Source: JASGJS01 sp047601185 | GTDB taxonomy: Bacteria; Pseudomonadota; Gammaproteobacteria; JAURND01 | NCBI GenBank assembly: GCA_047601185.1 | Contig: JASGJS010000001.1 | Span: 372,001-436,000 of the forward strand | Reading direction: 5' to 3' | Length of the DNA: 64,000 nucleotides | Shown here: one piece after another, positions 8,537 through 17,220 of the stretch | Position numbering within the stretch: position 1 is the first letter of the stretch | How the letters are laid out: the number at the start of each line of letters is the position of its first letter | The notes under the pieces: generated by a model | Databases searched by the model: none | What the model saw: the letters and a program-made list of their open reading frames with translations, nothing else | What the model was told of the DNA's origin: nothing | Made by a program: the position numbers and the translations under genes

Positions 8537-9034
8537 ATGCAAAACCCTGAAAAAAATTCTGAAACACCTCCAGAAAATACCAACAACCTTGAATTTAATA
8601 TTCAACGGATTTACACCAAAGACTTGTCTTTTGAGTCCCCCAACGCACCACAATTATTCCGAGAAACTTGGCAACCGAATGTGGATGTTGAGTTGAATGT
8701 TAAAAGCAACCCGCTGGGTGAAGATGCCTATGAAGTGGTTGTTACGATTACGACAACCGTTAAAACCAATGATAAAGTGGCATTTTTAGTCGAAGTCCAT
8801 CAAGCCGGTATTTTTACCATGAAAGGATTTACTCAAGAACAAGCCCACAGAATGCTCGGCAGTTATTGCCCCAATATTTTATTCCCTTATGCACGAGAGA
8901 TCATTGCCAATTTAGTCACACGCGGCGGGTTTGCGCCTTTATATTTGGCGCCTGTGAATTTTGATCAGCTCTACGATCAACAACTTCAAAAACCCGCTTC
9001 CCCCGAAAACGGCAACTCAGTCACAACCCATTAA
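8537..9034 (+). CDS. secB: protein-export chaperone SecB
   Basis: SecB is the tetrameric cytosolic chaperone that keeps preproteins unfolded and delivers them to SecA. The 165 residues match the family along their length: the N-terminal FNIQRIYTKDLSFESPNAP, the central VEVHQAGIFTMKGF and the C-terminal CPNILFPYAREIIANL..RGGF are all typical. The start directly follows the grxC stop with no gap. The 3' end is followed by gpsA after about 20 bases. The gene order grxC-secB-gpsA is the same as in enterobacteria. Confidence 0.97.
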   Translation: MQNPEKNSETPPENTNNLEFNIQRIYTKDLSFESPNAPQLFRETWQPNVDVELNVKSNPLGEDAYEVVVTITTTVKTNDKVAFLVEVHQAGIFTMKGFTQEQAHRMLGSYCPNILFPYAREIIANLVTRGGFAPLYLAPVNFDQLYDQQLQKPASPENGNSVTTH

Positions 9035-9056
9035 ATCATGGGTGTTTCGGATGACG

Positions 9057-10058
9057 ATGAAAACACCCATTACCGTTTTAGGTGCAGGCTCTTGGGGCAC
9101 GGCGTTGGCGATTTTGCTGGCCAAAAATCATCACGCCGTGCGGTTATGGAGCCATAATCCTGCCCATGTTGCAGAACTGCAATCCACTCGTCGCAATTTA
9201 AAATATTTACCCGATTTCACTTTACCTGACAATATCACCTTCTATTCCGATTTAACGGCGGCATTATACCAAATTCAAGATATTCTGATTGTCGTACCTA
9301 GCCAAGTCTTTCGAAATCTCTTGCTTGAACTTAAACCTTTATTACCTGACCAAGCACGAATTGCGTGGGGTACTAAAGGGCTGGACCCCACTTCTCATAC
9401 ATTACTACACGCCACTGCTCACGAAATTCTAGGCCCTCACTTCCCTTTAGCGGTGATTTCTGGCCCGAGTTTCGCGCATGAAGTCGCAGCGGGGTTGCCC
9501 ACCGCCGTTTGTGTTGCAAGTGCAGATCAAACCTTCGCGCATGAGCTCAGCCTGCGCTTAATTAATCCCAGTTTTCGTGCTTATACCACGCCCGATATCA
9601 CAGGTGTCGAAATTTGTGGCGTGATTAAAAATATCTTAGCCATCGCTGCAGGTGCAGTGGATGCCCTCAAATTGGGAAGCAATGCGCAAAGTGCTTTAAT
9701 GACTCGTGGTTTAGCAGAAATGCAGCGGTTAGGCCTGGCGTTAGGCGGCGCTGTGCCGACATTTATGGGGCTAGCCGGTGTTGGAGATTTAATCCTCACG
9801 TGTACGGATAACCATTCTCGTAACCGACGTTTTGGTCGAGCAATTGGAGAAGAGAAATCTAAAGAAGCAGCACTTGCTGAGATTGGTCAAGTGGTAGAAG
9901 GTTTGAATAATCTCACCACTGTGTATCAATTAGCCCACAAACTGGGCGTAAACATGCCAATTACTGAGCAAGTCTATCAAGTGATTTACCAAAATCGGCC
10001 TTTATCTGAGGCCATTCAAGAATTATTTTCTCGGCAGCCTAAAAGCGAAACGGACTAA
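9057..10058 (+). CDS. gpsA: glycerol-3-phosphate dehydrogenase [NAD(P)+]
   Basis: It makes sn-glycerol 3-phosphate from dihydroxyacetone phosphate, the backbone for phospholipids. The NAD(P)-binding GAGSWGTALA is at residues about 9-18 when the ATG at 9057 is used. The in-frame extension back to 8961 overlaps secB and is not credible; the ATG at 9051 is possible. Family motifs WGTKGL, ISGPSFAHEVA, the catalytic Lys in GVIKNILAIAAG and the C-terminal EGLNN are present. The length of 333 is normal. Its stop overlaps the next gene's ATG by one base (TAATG), coupling it to an ABC transporter permease. Confidence 0.95.
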   Translation: MKTPITVLGAGSWGTALAILLAKNHHAVRLWSHNPAHVAELQSTRRNLKYLPDFTLPDNITFYSDLTAALYQIQDILIVVPSQVFRNLLLELKPLLPDQARIAWGTKGLDPTSHTLLHATAHEILGPHFPLAVISGPSFAHEVAAGLPTAVCVASADQTFAHELSLRLINPSFRAYTTPDITGVEICGVIKNILAIAAGAVDALKLGSNAQSALMTRGLAEMQRLGLALGGAVPTFMGLAGVGDLILTCTDNHSRNRRFGRAIGEEKSKEAALAEIGQVVEGLNNLTTVYQLAHKLGVNMPITEQVYQVIYQNRPLSEAIQELFSRQPKSETD

Positions 10059-11809
10059 TGCCCATATTTTCTAAGTGGACTTACATCAAGAGCGATTTAG
10101 CCAGTGGCGAATATGCCAATTACTGGGATTTTATTGCGGTTTTTTTGGTATTGGCTATTTTGGTCTTACTGGCTTTTGGTGCCCACGGCATGGCAACGCC
10201 TTATCATTTAGGCCAACCTATTCACATTTCATTAGACCCTGCTTATCTGCCCTATTATGCGTTTCGGAGCGTGCTGCGCATGGCGCTGGCCTTGATCTGT
10301 TCGTTGATTTTTACCTTTATCGTAGGCACTGCAGCTGCTAAAAGCACCCATGCCGAACGTTTCATTATTCCCATTATTGATATTTTGCAATCCGTTCCAG
10401 TGCTGGGTTATTTATCGATTACAGTGGTTGTTTTTATTGCGTTATTTCCCAATAGCATGTTAGGGCCTGAATGCGCGGCCATTTTTGCCATTTTTACTGC
10501 GCAAGTCTGGAATATGACTTTAAGTTTTTATCAAAGCTTGCGCAGTGTGCCTTCGGATTTAAAAGAAGCCGCCAGCGTTTTTCAGCTTTCCGCTTGGCAA
10601 CGGTTTTGGCGATTGGATGTCGCGTTTGCCATGCCTGGTCTACTCTGGAATATGATGATGTCGATGTCGGCAAGTTGGTTTTTCGTGGTAGCGTCTGAAG
10701 CGATTACCGTGAATCATCAAAGCATTACCTTACCGGGGATTGGTTCTTATATTGCGTTAGCGGTAGAGCGCTCCGATATGGTGTCGGTGGTGTATGCCAT
10801 CATCGCCATGTTCATCGTGATCCTACTCTACGATCAAATTTTATTTAGGCCGCTGAGCGAATGGATCGAAAAATTTAAATTTGAACAAATCGGTGACGAG
10901 CCGATTCCCAGTTCTTGGGTGATACATTTATTTCGTCGCACCAAATTGATGCGACAACTCGGTGATTTATGCATCAGAGGCTGGGAAAATTGCGTGAATA
11001 TTCGCTTTACGCGCGCGACGCATCGCCCTTCTGCGCAACGTTATCGGGCCTTAACGCGTTGGCATAATTATCTGGTGACGGGTTGGTATATTATCTTGGC
11101 GGTTTTGCTGTTTAGCGCCTGTTTAATTTTAAGCTATTTTGTGTTATCGACGGTCGGATTCCATGAAATTTGGCAAGTCTTGGGTTTAGGTCTGATTACC
11201 GCATTTCGGGTGTTGGTACTGATTTTGTTGAGCTCCTTAATTTGGGTACCTGTGGGAGTTTGGATTGGGCTCCGTCCTCGTTATGCCTATATTGCCCAGC
11301 CTGTGATTCAATTTTTAGCGTCTTTCCCGGTCAATTTAGTCTATCCCGTGGTGGTGCTACTCATCATGCGCTACCATCTCAATGTCAATATTTGGACTTC
11401 CCCCTTAATGATTTTAGGCTCACAATGGTATATTGCGTTTAATGTCATTGCCGGCGCCATTGCCTTGCCTAAAGATTTGCGGCAAGCTGCCAGCTCTTTA
11501 GGGGTGCGTAAAGGGTTATGGTGGCGTAAACTCATTATTCCGGGGATATTGCCGTATTATATTACCGGCGCCATTACCGCTGCCGGCGGCGCTTGGAACG
11601 CCAGCATCATTGCGGAAGTGGTCAGTTGGGGCCATACTGAATTGAAAGCCACTGGCCTTGGCGCTTATATTACCCAACAAGCGCATAGTGGCGATTTTCC
11701 GCGATTGGCGTTAGGAATTGCCGTGATGTGCCTGTATGTATTAACCATTAATCGCGTACTGTGGCGGCCGATGTATCATTGGGCGGTGGAACGTTTTACG
11801 CTGAGTTAA
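10058..11809 (+). CDS. ABC transporter permease, two permease domains in one chain
   Basis: A 583-residue integral membrane protein with two tandem BPD-type permease domains, each with five to six hydrophobic helices. The first has an EAA-like loop DLKEAASVFQLSAWQRFWRLDVAFAMP and the second DLRQAASSLGVRKGLWWRKLIIPGILP. Such double permeases belong to the nitrate/sulfonate/taurine-like group that pairs with an ATPase carrying a C-terminal AAA-associated domain. It starts one base into the gpsA stop and is followed after 3 bases by that ATPase gene. No periplasmic binding-protein gene is nearby, so the substrate, and even the direction of transport, is open. Confidence 0.85.
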   Translation: MPIFSKWTYIKSDLASGEYANYWDFIAVFLVLAILVLLAFGAHGMATPYHLGQPIHISLDPAYLPYYAFRSVLRMALALICSLIFTFIVGTAAAKSTHAERFIIPIIDILQSVPVLGYLSITVVVFIALFPNSMLGPECAAIFAIFTAQVWNMTLSFYQSLRSVPSDLKEAASVFQLSAWQRFWRLDVAFAMPGLLWNMMMSMSASWFFVVASEAITVNHQSITLPGIGSYIALAVERSDMVSVVYAIIAMFIVILLYDQILFRPLSEWIEKFKFEQIGDEPIPSSWVIHLFRRTKLMRQLGDLCIRGWENCVNIRFTRATHRPSAQRYRALTRWHNYLVTGWYIILAVLLFSACLILSYFVLSTVGFHEIWQVLGLGLITAFRVLVLILLSSLIWVPVGVWIGLRPRYAYIAQPVIQFLASFPVNLVYPVVVLLIMRYHLNVNIWTSPLMILGSQWYIAFNVIAGAIALPKDLRQAASSLGVRKGLWWRKLIIPGILPYYITGAITAAGGAWNASIIAEVVSWGHTELKATGLGAYITQQAHSGDFPRLALGIAVMCLYVLTINRVLWRPMYHWAVERFTLS

Positions 11810-11812
11810 AAT

Positions 11813-13108
11813 ATGAATCAAGCCCTGATTGAAATCAATAACCTCTATAAGTCCTTTAAAAAAAGTGACTACCAAGATTTATTGGTCTTAGACAACTTAC
11901 AATTTAAGGTCAATGAAGGGGAAATTATTGCGCTGCTGGGCAAATCAGGCTCAGGCAAATCCACTTTATTGCGGATCATTGCTGGCCTCATCCGCCCCAC
12001 CAAAGGGCAAGTCTTATATCGTGGCGAACCCGTGTATGGCCCTGTCAAAGGCCTTTCGATGATCTTTCAAAGTTTTGCCTTATTCCCATGGTTAACCGTG
12101 TTACAGAATGTCGAACTGGGGTTAGAAGCACAAGGCATTTCTCGCGCAGAACGCCGCGCCCGTGCCCTAGAAGCCATCGACATCATCGGCCTCGACGGGT
12201 TTGAATCCGCCTACCCCAAAGAATTATCCGGCGGCATGCGCCAACGCGTCGGTTTTGCGCGCGCTTTGGTGGTCAATCCTGAAGTGTTATTGATGGATGA
12301 ACCCTTTTCCGCCTTAGACCCCTTAACTGCCGATAACCTACGGAATGACTTGCTAGACATCTGGCAAGAAAAAAAGACCAACATCCGGTCCATCATTTTG
12401 GTGACGCATAACATTGAAGAAGCTGCTCTCGTCGCCGACCGCATTTTAGTATTTAGCAGCAATCCAGGCCAAATCCGTGGTGAATTAAAAGTGGAAATCC
12501 CCCAACCGCGCGCGGACGAAACGGAAAAAGTTCGGCAAGTGGTTGATGATATTTATACCCTCATGACCACGGCTTTTGATCAAAATCTCGGCGCTGGCAC
12601 CAAGCAAAAACTGCTGGGGATTGGCTATCGTTTACCCGACGTCGGTGTTTCAGAGCTGACTGGCTTCTTAGATACCTTAAATTCGGATGAATACCAACAA
12701 AAAGTCGATTTACCAGAACTCGCCAATGACCTCAATTTAGACGTCGATAATTTATTCTTGATGACAGAAGCGTTAGAAATCCTCAACTTTGCGGATGTGT
12801 CCAAAGGGGATATTGAATTAACCCGCGCCGGCAGACAGTTTGCCGAAGCAGACATCCTACAGCGCAAACAAATTTTCGCCGCTCACCTCATGCGGTTTAT
12901 TCCCCTCGCCCGCCATATCCGCCGTGTATTAGACGAACGCCCAGGTCATCGCGCTTCCGAAGATCGGTTTTTGCGGGAGTTAGAAGATCATCTCAGTGAA
13001 GAGGCTGCTGAAGAGGTATTAGAAGTGGTGATTAACTGGGGACGATATGCGGAGTTATTTGCGTATGATTATAATTCGGGGGTGTTGAGTTTGGAGAATC
13101 CGGAATGA
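11813..13108 (+). CDS. ABC transporter ATP-binding protein with C-terminal AAA-associated domain
   Basis: The N-terminal 250 residues are an ABC ATPase: Walker A GKSGSGKST (about 43-51), Q-loop IFQSFALFPW (about 84), signature LSGGMRQRVG (about 138), Walker B VLLMDEPFSALDP (about 159) and the H-loop VTHNIEEA. The remaining 170 residues (from about 270) form the alpha-helical AAA-associated domain seen only in this transporter subgroup. It is thought to regulate or link the complex. It forms an operon with the double permease 3 bases upstream. The product is 431 residues and complete. Confidence 0.9.
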   Translation: MNQALIEINNLYKSFKKSDYQDLLVLDNLQFKVNEGEIIALLGKSGSGKSTLLRIIAGLIRPTKGQVLYRGEPVYGPVKGLSMIFQSFALFPWLTVLQNVELGLEAQGISRAERRARALEAIDIIGLDGFESAYPKELSGGMRQRVGFARALVVNPEVLLMDEPFSALDPLTADNLRNDLLDIWQEKKTNIRSIILVTHNIEEAALVADRILVFSSNPGQIRGELKVEIPQPRADETEKVRQVVDDIYTLMTTAFDQNLGAGTKQKLLGIGYRLPDVGVSELTGFLDTLNSDEYQQKVDLPELANDLNLDVDNLFLMTEALEILNFADVSKGDIELTRAGRQFAEADILQRKQIFAAHLMRFIPLARHIRRVLDERPGHRASEDRFLRELEDHLSEEAAEEVLEVVINWGRYAELFAYDYNSGVLSLENPE

Positions 13109-13109
13109 T

Positions 13110-13149
13110 TTGACAAAAAGTCAAACTCATTGTACAATTATAAGTACAA
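13110..13149 (+). promoter_or_regulatory. yefM-yoeB promoter with overlapping palindromic operator
   Basis: TTGACA at 13110-13115 and TACAAT at 13133-13138 are 17 bp apart, a near-consensus sigma-70 promoter. The -10 lies inside an inverted repeat TTGTAC...GTACAA (13130-13135 and 13144-13149). TGTACA-type cores are known for YefM-YoeB autorepression in E. coli. The overlap implies that the antitoxin complex blocks its own promoter. Confidence 0.75.
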
Positions 13150-13167
13150 TGATTAATGAGGTGTAAA

Positions 13168-13422
13168 ATGGAAACAATGACTTATTCCGATTTCAGAAAA
13201 AACCTAGCGGTGAGTTTAGACAGAATCAATGAAGATCATGTCCCTATATTAGTTACTCGACAATCGGGAAAATCGGCTGTTATTATGTCTCAAGAAGATT
13301 TTAAATCATACGAAGAAACCGCTTATCTTATGTCCAGTGTTAATAATGCAAATCGCTTAAATCGAGCGATTAAGCAGCTGGAAAATAAAAAGGGCAAAAT
13401 AAAAAGGCTTATCGAAGAATGA
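13168..13422 (+). CDS. yefM: type II antitoxin, Phd/YefM family
   Basis: An 84-residue antitoxin with the Phd/YefM N-terminal dimer and DNA-binding fold (ETMTYSDFRKNLAVSLDRI...PILVTRQSGKSAVIMSQEDF). The acidic-basic C-terminal tail would wrap the toxin. The start at 13168 has GAGG 8 nt upstream, so the longer in-frame start at 13156 is rejected. The 3' end overlaps the toxin start by four bases (ATGA). The operator in front suggests autoregulation. Confidence 0.9.
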   Translation: METMTYSDFRKNLAVSLDRINEDHVPILVTRQSGKSAVIMSQEDFKSYEETAYLMSSVNNANRLNRAIKQLENKKGKIKRLIEE

Positions 13423-13673
13423 AACTGGTTTGGTCTGAAGATGCCTGGGAAGATCATTTGTATTGGCAAAAGCAGGATAAAAAGCTATTGCTTAGGATTA
13501 ATGAGTTAATTAAAGCGATTCAACGTGATCCATTTAAAGGAATAGGAGACCCAGAGCCGCTAAAGCATCACTGGCAAGGTTATTGGTCTCGTCGTATCAA
13601 TCGTGAACATCGTCTGGTTTATAAGGCAACAAAAGATGAGCTTTGGCTTGCACAGTGCAAATATCATTACTAA
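13419..13673 (+). CDS. yoeB: type II toxin YoeB, ribosome-dependent mRNA endonuclease
   Basis: The 84 residues match E. coli YoeB in length and in the catalytic positions: Glu46 (in GDPEPLKH), Arg65 (NREHRLVY), His83 and Tyr84 at the very end (KYHY). YoeB cleaves mRNA in the ribosomal A site when free of YefM. Nothing suggests the toxin is inactive. The pair sits between the ABC transporter and a block of lineage-specific genes. Confidence 0.93.
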   Translation: MKLVWSEDAWEDHLYWQKQDKKLLLRINELIKAIQRDPFKGIGDPEPLKHHWQGYWSRRINREHRLVYKATKDELWLAQCKYHY

Positions 13674-13698
13674 ACATGTAATCATTCTGTCGAAAGAG

Positions 13699-14097
13699 CT
13701 ATAGAGCGGAAGGAAAATATTGAGGGTCCTGACAAAGCTTTTTGCGATCACCTTTTTTTTTAGGGTGGTATAAATCCGCAAGTTGGTCACTTTGTTTTAA
13801 GGCGAAGGGATGCTGTGGATTTAATAGGTGGGCTCTGTAATAGTGCAACACGGCGAGCAGTGTTCCCAATTCCTTTTCGGGTTTTGTAATATTATGTTTG
13901 TCACAAGCCAACAGGAAACAAGCCGCTAGGGAAGCATAGCAATAAGATTGGTCGACAGGATTAGAAGCGGATTTTAGCGCTTGGTGGTATTGGGTTTGCG
14001 CGCAGGCATAAGCTTCTCTCTTAAAGAATGTATGTCCTTGTTCAAAGAGCGAATTAAACTCTGTAGAACTCGAAACCAATCTTTTTTCTTCAGCCAT
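13699..14097 (-). CDS. uncharacterised TPR-like 132-residue protein
   Basis: I do not recognise a named family. The sequence has a tetratricopeptide-like rhythm: FNSLFEQGHTFFKREAYACAQTQYHQALKSA, followed by a Cys-rich helix (YCYASLAACFLLAC) and a third helix ending ALKQSDQLADLY. The C-terminus is basic. No signal peptide is seen. The ATG at 14097 is preceded by AAGAGG-like bases on the minus strand. It lies downstream of, and on the same strand as, the membrane protein at 14168-15910. A small adaptor or chaperone role is possible but not shown. Confidence 0.6.
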   Translation of the reverse strand: MAEEKRLVSSSTEFNSLFEQGHTFFKREAYACAQTQYHQALKSASNPVDQSYCYASLAACFLLACDKHNITKPEKELGTLLAVLHYYRAHLLNPQHPFALKQSDQLADLYHPKKKGDRKKLCQDPQYFPSAL

Positions 14098-14167
14098 AAT
14101 AACCTCTTCTTAAGGTTATTATAACACTGATTCAATACCGCTAAAAGCCTACGCAACCTTGGTGAAC

Positions 14168-15910
14168 TTATCTTGGCTTGGCGCCTTGGCTTACTGTCTC
14201 ATCTACAATAGCGACTCTCTCTTCTTTTGAGAGCATCGTGTAAGTAGTGTCCGCCTTATTATTGCGAGTACATTCATAAAGTTTAGCGAGTAATCCCAAT
14301 AATATCACGCCTGCCGCCATACCAATTCCGACCGCTCCAGCTATTGGCATGTCGAGATGTGGAAGTGCTGCATTCATTTCAAGCAATTTAAGAGGATCGT
14401 TAAAAGCCATTTGACTTGCAAACATCATGCCACCAAAAGTCGCAAGCGTCAAAACCGCAACGCCTACCGGGTATTTGTGATCGCTAAGCCATGAAGCCTC
14501 ATCCGAAGAAGTAGATTTTGATTGTGACTGCTTTGAGGATAATGTTGGTACTAAGGGCTCAGATTGTGAAAAGTGCCAATTTATGAGATGATTTTCATAA
14601 CCAGCTTTAGCCTGCAGCTCTACATGCTTTCCGACAACAATGCATTGGTAAGCATCGTCAAGCCGACCTCCTTTCAAGGCTGTATTTCTACGCTCGGCAC
14701 AGTCTTGAGCCTCTTTCACGGAAGACAGATCTTGAGTTCGAATGATCCAGTCTTGCTTTTCATCCATTGGCCAAACCAGGTGAAAAGCATGATCGCGGTC
14801 TTCTAATGCTTTATTCGTACTATTAATCGTGCTATAAACTTCATCAGCTCCCTTAACACTCATACCATCGCCTTCATTCAACGTATAATCTTTTTTACTC
14901 CACTTTTCTCGCAACGACTGCGTTTGGCTGGGCTCTGTTAATGTAAATTGCAGGGTATGCTGATTATTTTGATAAGCACTCACAGTAACAGCAGCTACCC
15001 CAAGTTCCTTTAATTGCGCTTGCAAAGTAGCAGCAACCTGGTTCGCTTTTTCTTTAGAATCACAAAAAATTGAGGCGGTAATCTCTTTAGAATCTGTGGC
15101 TTGCTCATTCAGTCTAATAGGATATGCCGCAATCTTTTGATAAAAATTCTTAAAATTCTCATCTCTGTAAACAGTAGAAGACATTTGCGCTCTTTGTGTC
15201 TCAAGCTCTTCCAATCTGCGGTTAACGAAACCCGCCAACTTCTCGGAAATAACAGCTTTTCCTGTTGAGTCGTAAGTGAGAGGAGAAGCTTTACCCTCAT
15301 ATCCTTTAAATATTTCTGATAAATTGTTGTTAACATATTGAGAGAATTCCGCTTCTCCACTTGCAGCTTTTCCACTTGCAGCTTCCACATGCACAGCATC
15401 AAATACAATCTTATCTTGCAAGGAGATATTCGTTGAATGGTTTGTACCTTTGAGCGTAGCATCTAAGCGCGTCAACCGCATTTTCAGAGTGCCTTCCGGC
15501 ATCTCGTCATTTTTTGTCTGACTAATATCTGGCTCTCGTTTATCGTAATAATAAACATCATTTCCCACGATCTTTAATTGTCCCTTAGCCTCTTTTTTAT
15601 CTTCTTCGCCTTGATACAGCAAAGCGATATCTTCAAGCTTATCCTTGAAGTGTTCGAAAGCAATGGGTGGGTAAAGTTTATTTCCATCATGGCGGAAACA
15701 CTGCGCACTCTTTTCCACTAAGTCTTCTAGTTTAACTTGGTCTTTCGCCTCAGCTGAGCCTTTTACAATTTTCTGTAAATTTTCCAAGTATTTGATTTGG
15801 AAATCTAATTCTTGTTCTTTCGTAAAACTCGGCTGTTGGTCTTTGAGTATTTTTGTATAGGATGATGATTTCGGTAATTGGGGCTCCCTTTTACTTTCTC
15901 TGTCGCTCAT
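14168..15910 (-). CDS. uncharacterised 580-residue protein with C-terminal membrane hairpin
   Basis: No known family recognised. The first ~460 residues are hydrophilic and lack a signal peptide. A short repeated segment is visible (EAASGKAASGEAEF, about residues 153-166). Near the C-terminus two hydrophobic helices (about 478-500, then 522-548, separated by a short loop) resemble the layout of the three tandem proteins at 16333-18643. The tail is charged. A large soluble N-terminus with a late membrane hairpin is a pattern common among effectors that insert in host membranes. That is inference only. Confidence 0.7.
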   Translation of the reverse strand: MSDRESKREPQLPKSSSYTKILKDQQPSFTKEQELDFQIKYLENLQKIVKGSAEAKDQVKLEDLVEKSAQCFRHDGNKLYPPIAFEHFKDKLEDIALLYQGEEDKKEAKGQLKIVGNDVYYYDKREPDISQTKNDEMPEGTLKMRLTRLDATLKGTNHSTNISLQDKIVFDAVHVEAASGKAASGEAEFSQYVNNNLSEIFKGYEGKASPLTYDSTGKAVISEKLAGFVNRRLEELETQRAQMSSTVYRDENFKNFYQKIAAYPIRLNEQATDSKEITASIFCDSKEKANQVAATLQAQLKELGVAAVTVSAYQNNQHTLQFTLTEPSQTQSLREKWSKKDYTLNEGDGMSVKGADEVYSTINSTNKALEDRDHAFHLVWPMDEKQDWIIRTQDLSSVKEAQDCAERRNTALKGGRLDDAYQCIVVGKHVELQAKAGYENHLINWHFSQSEPLVPTLSSKQSQSKSTSSDEASWLSDHKYPVGVAVLTLATFGGMMFASQMAFNDPLKLLEMNAALPHLDMPIAGAVGIGMAAGVILLGLLAKLYECTRNNKADTTYTMLSKEERVAIVDETVSQGAKPR

Positions 15911-16332
15911 AGCGTTGATCTCATTTAAATTTATATATAGATTTAATACTTATTTGTATTATAACCAGTGAAAATTAAGGAATTATGAATTAAACGCTCC
16001 GAAAATCCAACTTCTGAATTGTAATCTTTTGCCCTTTTAATGATACATGACTCGCAGCTGTATCGCCCAGCACAATTAAACTTTCCTTTTTTATAACAAC
16101 ATGTTAAGATTTTTAGCTTGTGTACTGAAATATCGAAATTAGTAGTTTTTGAGCAAATTTCCCATGTATTAAGTAAAAATACCGCTTTTAAAGCTGTCAT
16201 GGAAACGTTAGGATTGATATCAACTCTGTGCCGTATAAAAAAAATATTCAAAAAATCTATCTATTTAATATATAGTTAATAAAAATAGTCTATCATTAGC
16301 AAAATGTCAGTTTATACTTGAGGAATACTGTT
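15911..16332. other. AT-rich intergenic region between divergent genes
   Basis: About 420 bases separate the minus-strand gene ending upstream at 15910 from the plus-strand gene starting at 16333, so promoters for both should lie here. A 102-codon minus-strand frame (15943-16251) contains several Cys residues but resembles no family, and I do not treat it as a gene. No repeats or RNA genes are seen. Confidence 0.4.
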
Positions 16333-17100
16333 ATGCCAAACCCATCACAAAATCCAGTGGATGACTGGTCTCTCTCAACCCCAGCGAGCTACTTGCCCTT
16401 TTTTAGTACGGTTGGCCAACTCTTGCATGCACGATCTTTAAAAAAACAACTTAATGCTGAGTTTACAAAGGATGCACTAGGAAAGCTTTCCTATGAAGGA
16501 GTTAACGCAGAAGACCCTAACGGTAAAGGAGAAGTTGAACAAACTACATTATTACCCAAAGATGATAGTGCACTCCCTAGAAGTGATACTGTACTCTCTG
16601 ATCAACCAGAAGAACAAGATTCTAAGATATCCATATCCGAGACCGAGGCAGCCGAAAAACGGTTAAATACATTGCAAAGACTTATTGTTGCAAAAGGTGC
16701 TTTGGAACTTATCACAATAGCCGGGTTTACAGCCGCTACATATTTATATGCTACAGGCCAATTTTCACATTCACAGCACTTTATGGAGGCGATGGACCGT
16801 ACTGGCATAGCTCAGGCCTTTGATTTACCAGCTGGGTGGGATTACGCTGCAGTCGCATTGTTAGGCCTAGCCTATTTATTAGCTTCGAGCAAATTGGCTC
16901 AAGCCATCGCTCACGTTGCGGATTATGCCGAAAGCACTCGCTCTATCAAAGGCGCTTCGGTCGGAGTAGCCGCAGCTTTTACAGGCCCTAAATTCTGGGA
17001 GAACTATATAAAATTTAAAAAGCGAGAAGCCGAATTACCAAAAAACGACGATAATGCAGACTTTACACCAAACCCCCGTCGCACCATAAAAGGCGGTTAG
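16333..17100 (+). CDS. two-helix membrane protein, tandem paralogue 1
   Basis: A 255-residue protein. It shares a scheme with the next two genes: an N-terminal motif around YLPFF near a basic stretch (HARSLKKQL), an acidic linker, then a membrane helix (ELITIAGFTAATYLYATG). Next comes a loop with HFMEAMDRTGIAQAF and a second helix (VALLGLAYLLASSKLAQAI). Family unknown. The ATG at 16333 has AGGA 8 nt upstream; the earlier TTG at 16318 is unlikely. The tail is charged and ends RRTIKGG. A hairpin at 17114-17146 follows it. Confidence 0.7.
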   Translation: MPNPSQNPVDDWSLSTPASYLPFFSTVGQLLHARSLKKQLNAEFTKDALGKLSYEGVNAEDPNGKGEVEQTTLLPKDDSALPRSDTVLSDQPEEQDSKISISETEAAEKRLNTLQRLIVAKGALELITIAGFTAATYLYATGQFSHSQHFMEAMDRTGIAQAFDLPAGWDYAAVALLGLAYLLASSKLAQAIAHVADYAESTRSIKGASVGVAAAFTGPKFWENYIKFKKREAELPKNDDNADFTPNPRRTIKGG

Positions 17101-17113
17101 ATAAAAACTCTCT

Positions 17114-17146
17114 CTCAAGGCTACGCAAACTTTGTATAGCCTTGAG
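17114..17146. terminator. 10-bp stem-loop after paralogue 1
   Basis: CTCAAGGCTA at 17114-17123 pairs perfectly with TAGCCTTGAG at 17137-17146. No clear T-run follows, so termination may be weak. Confidence 0.45.
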
Positions 17147-17220
17147 TATCCGTATTTCCCAACAATTTATTGCTATCGTTTCAGTGGTATACTGGATATC
17201 AAAATTGGAGGGAAATACTT

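Noticed and set aside
15943..16251. 102-codon minus-strand ORF with several Cys
   Set aside because: No family resemblance, and it occupies the divergent promoter region; Cys content alone is not evidence of a gene.
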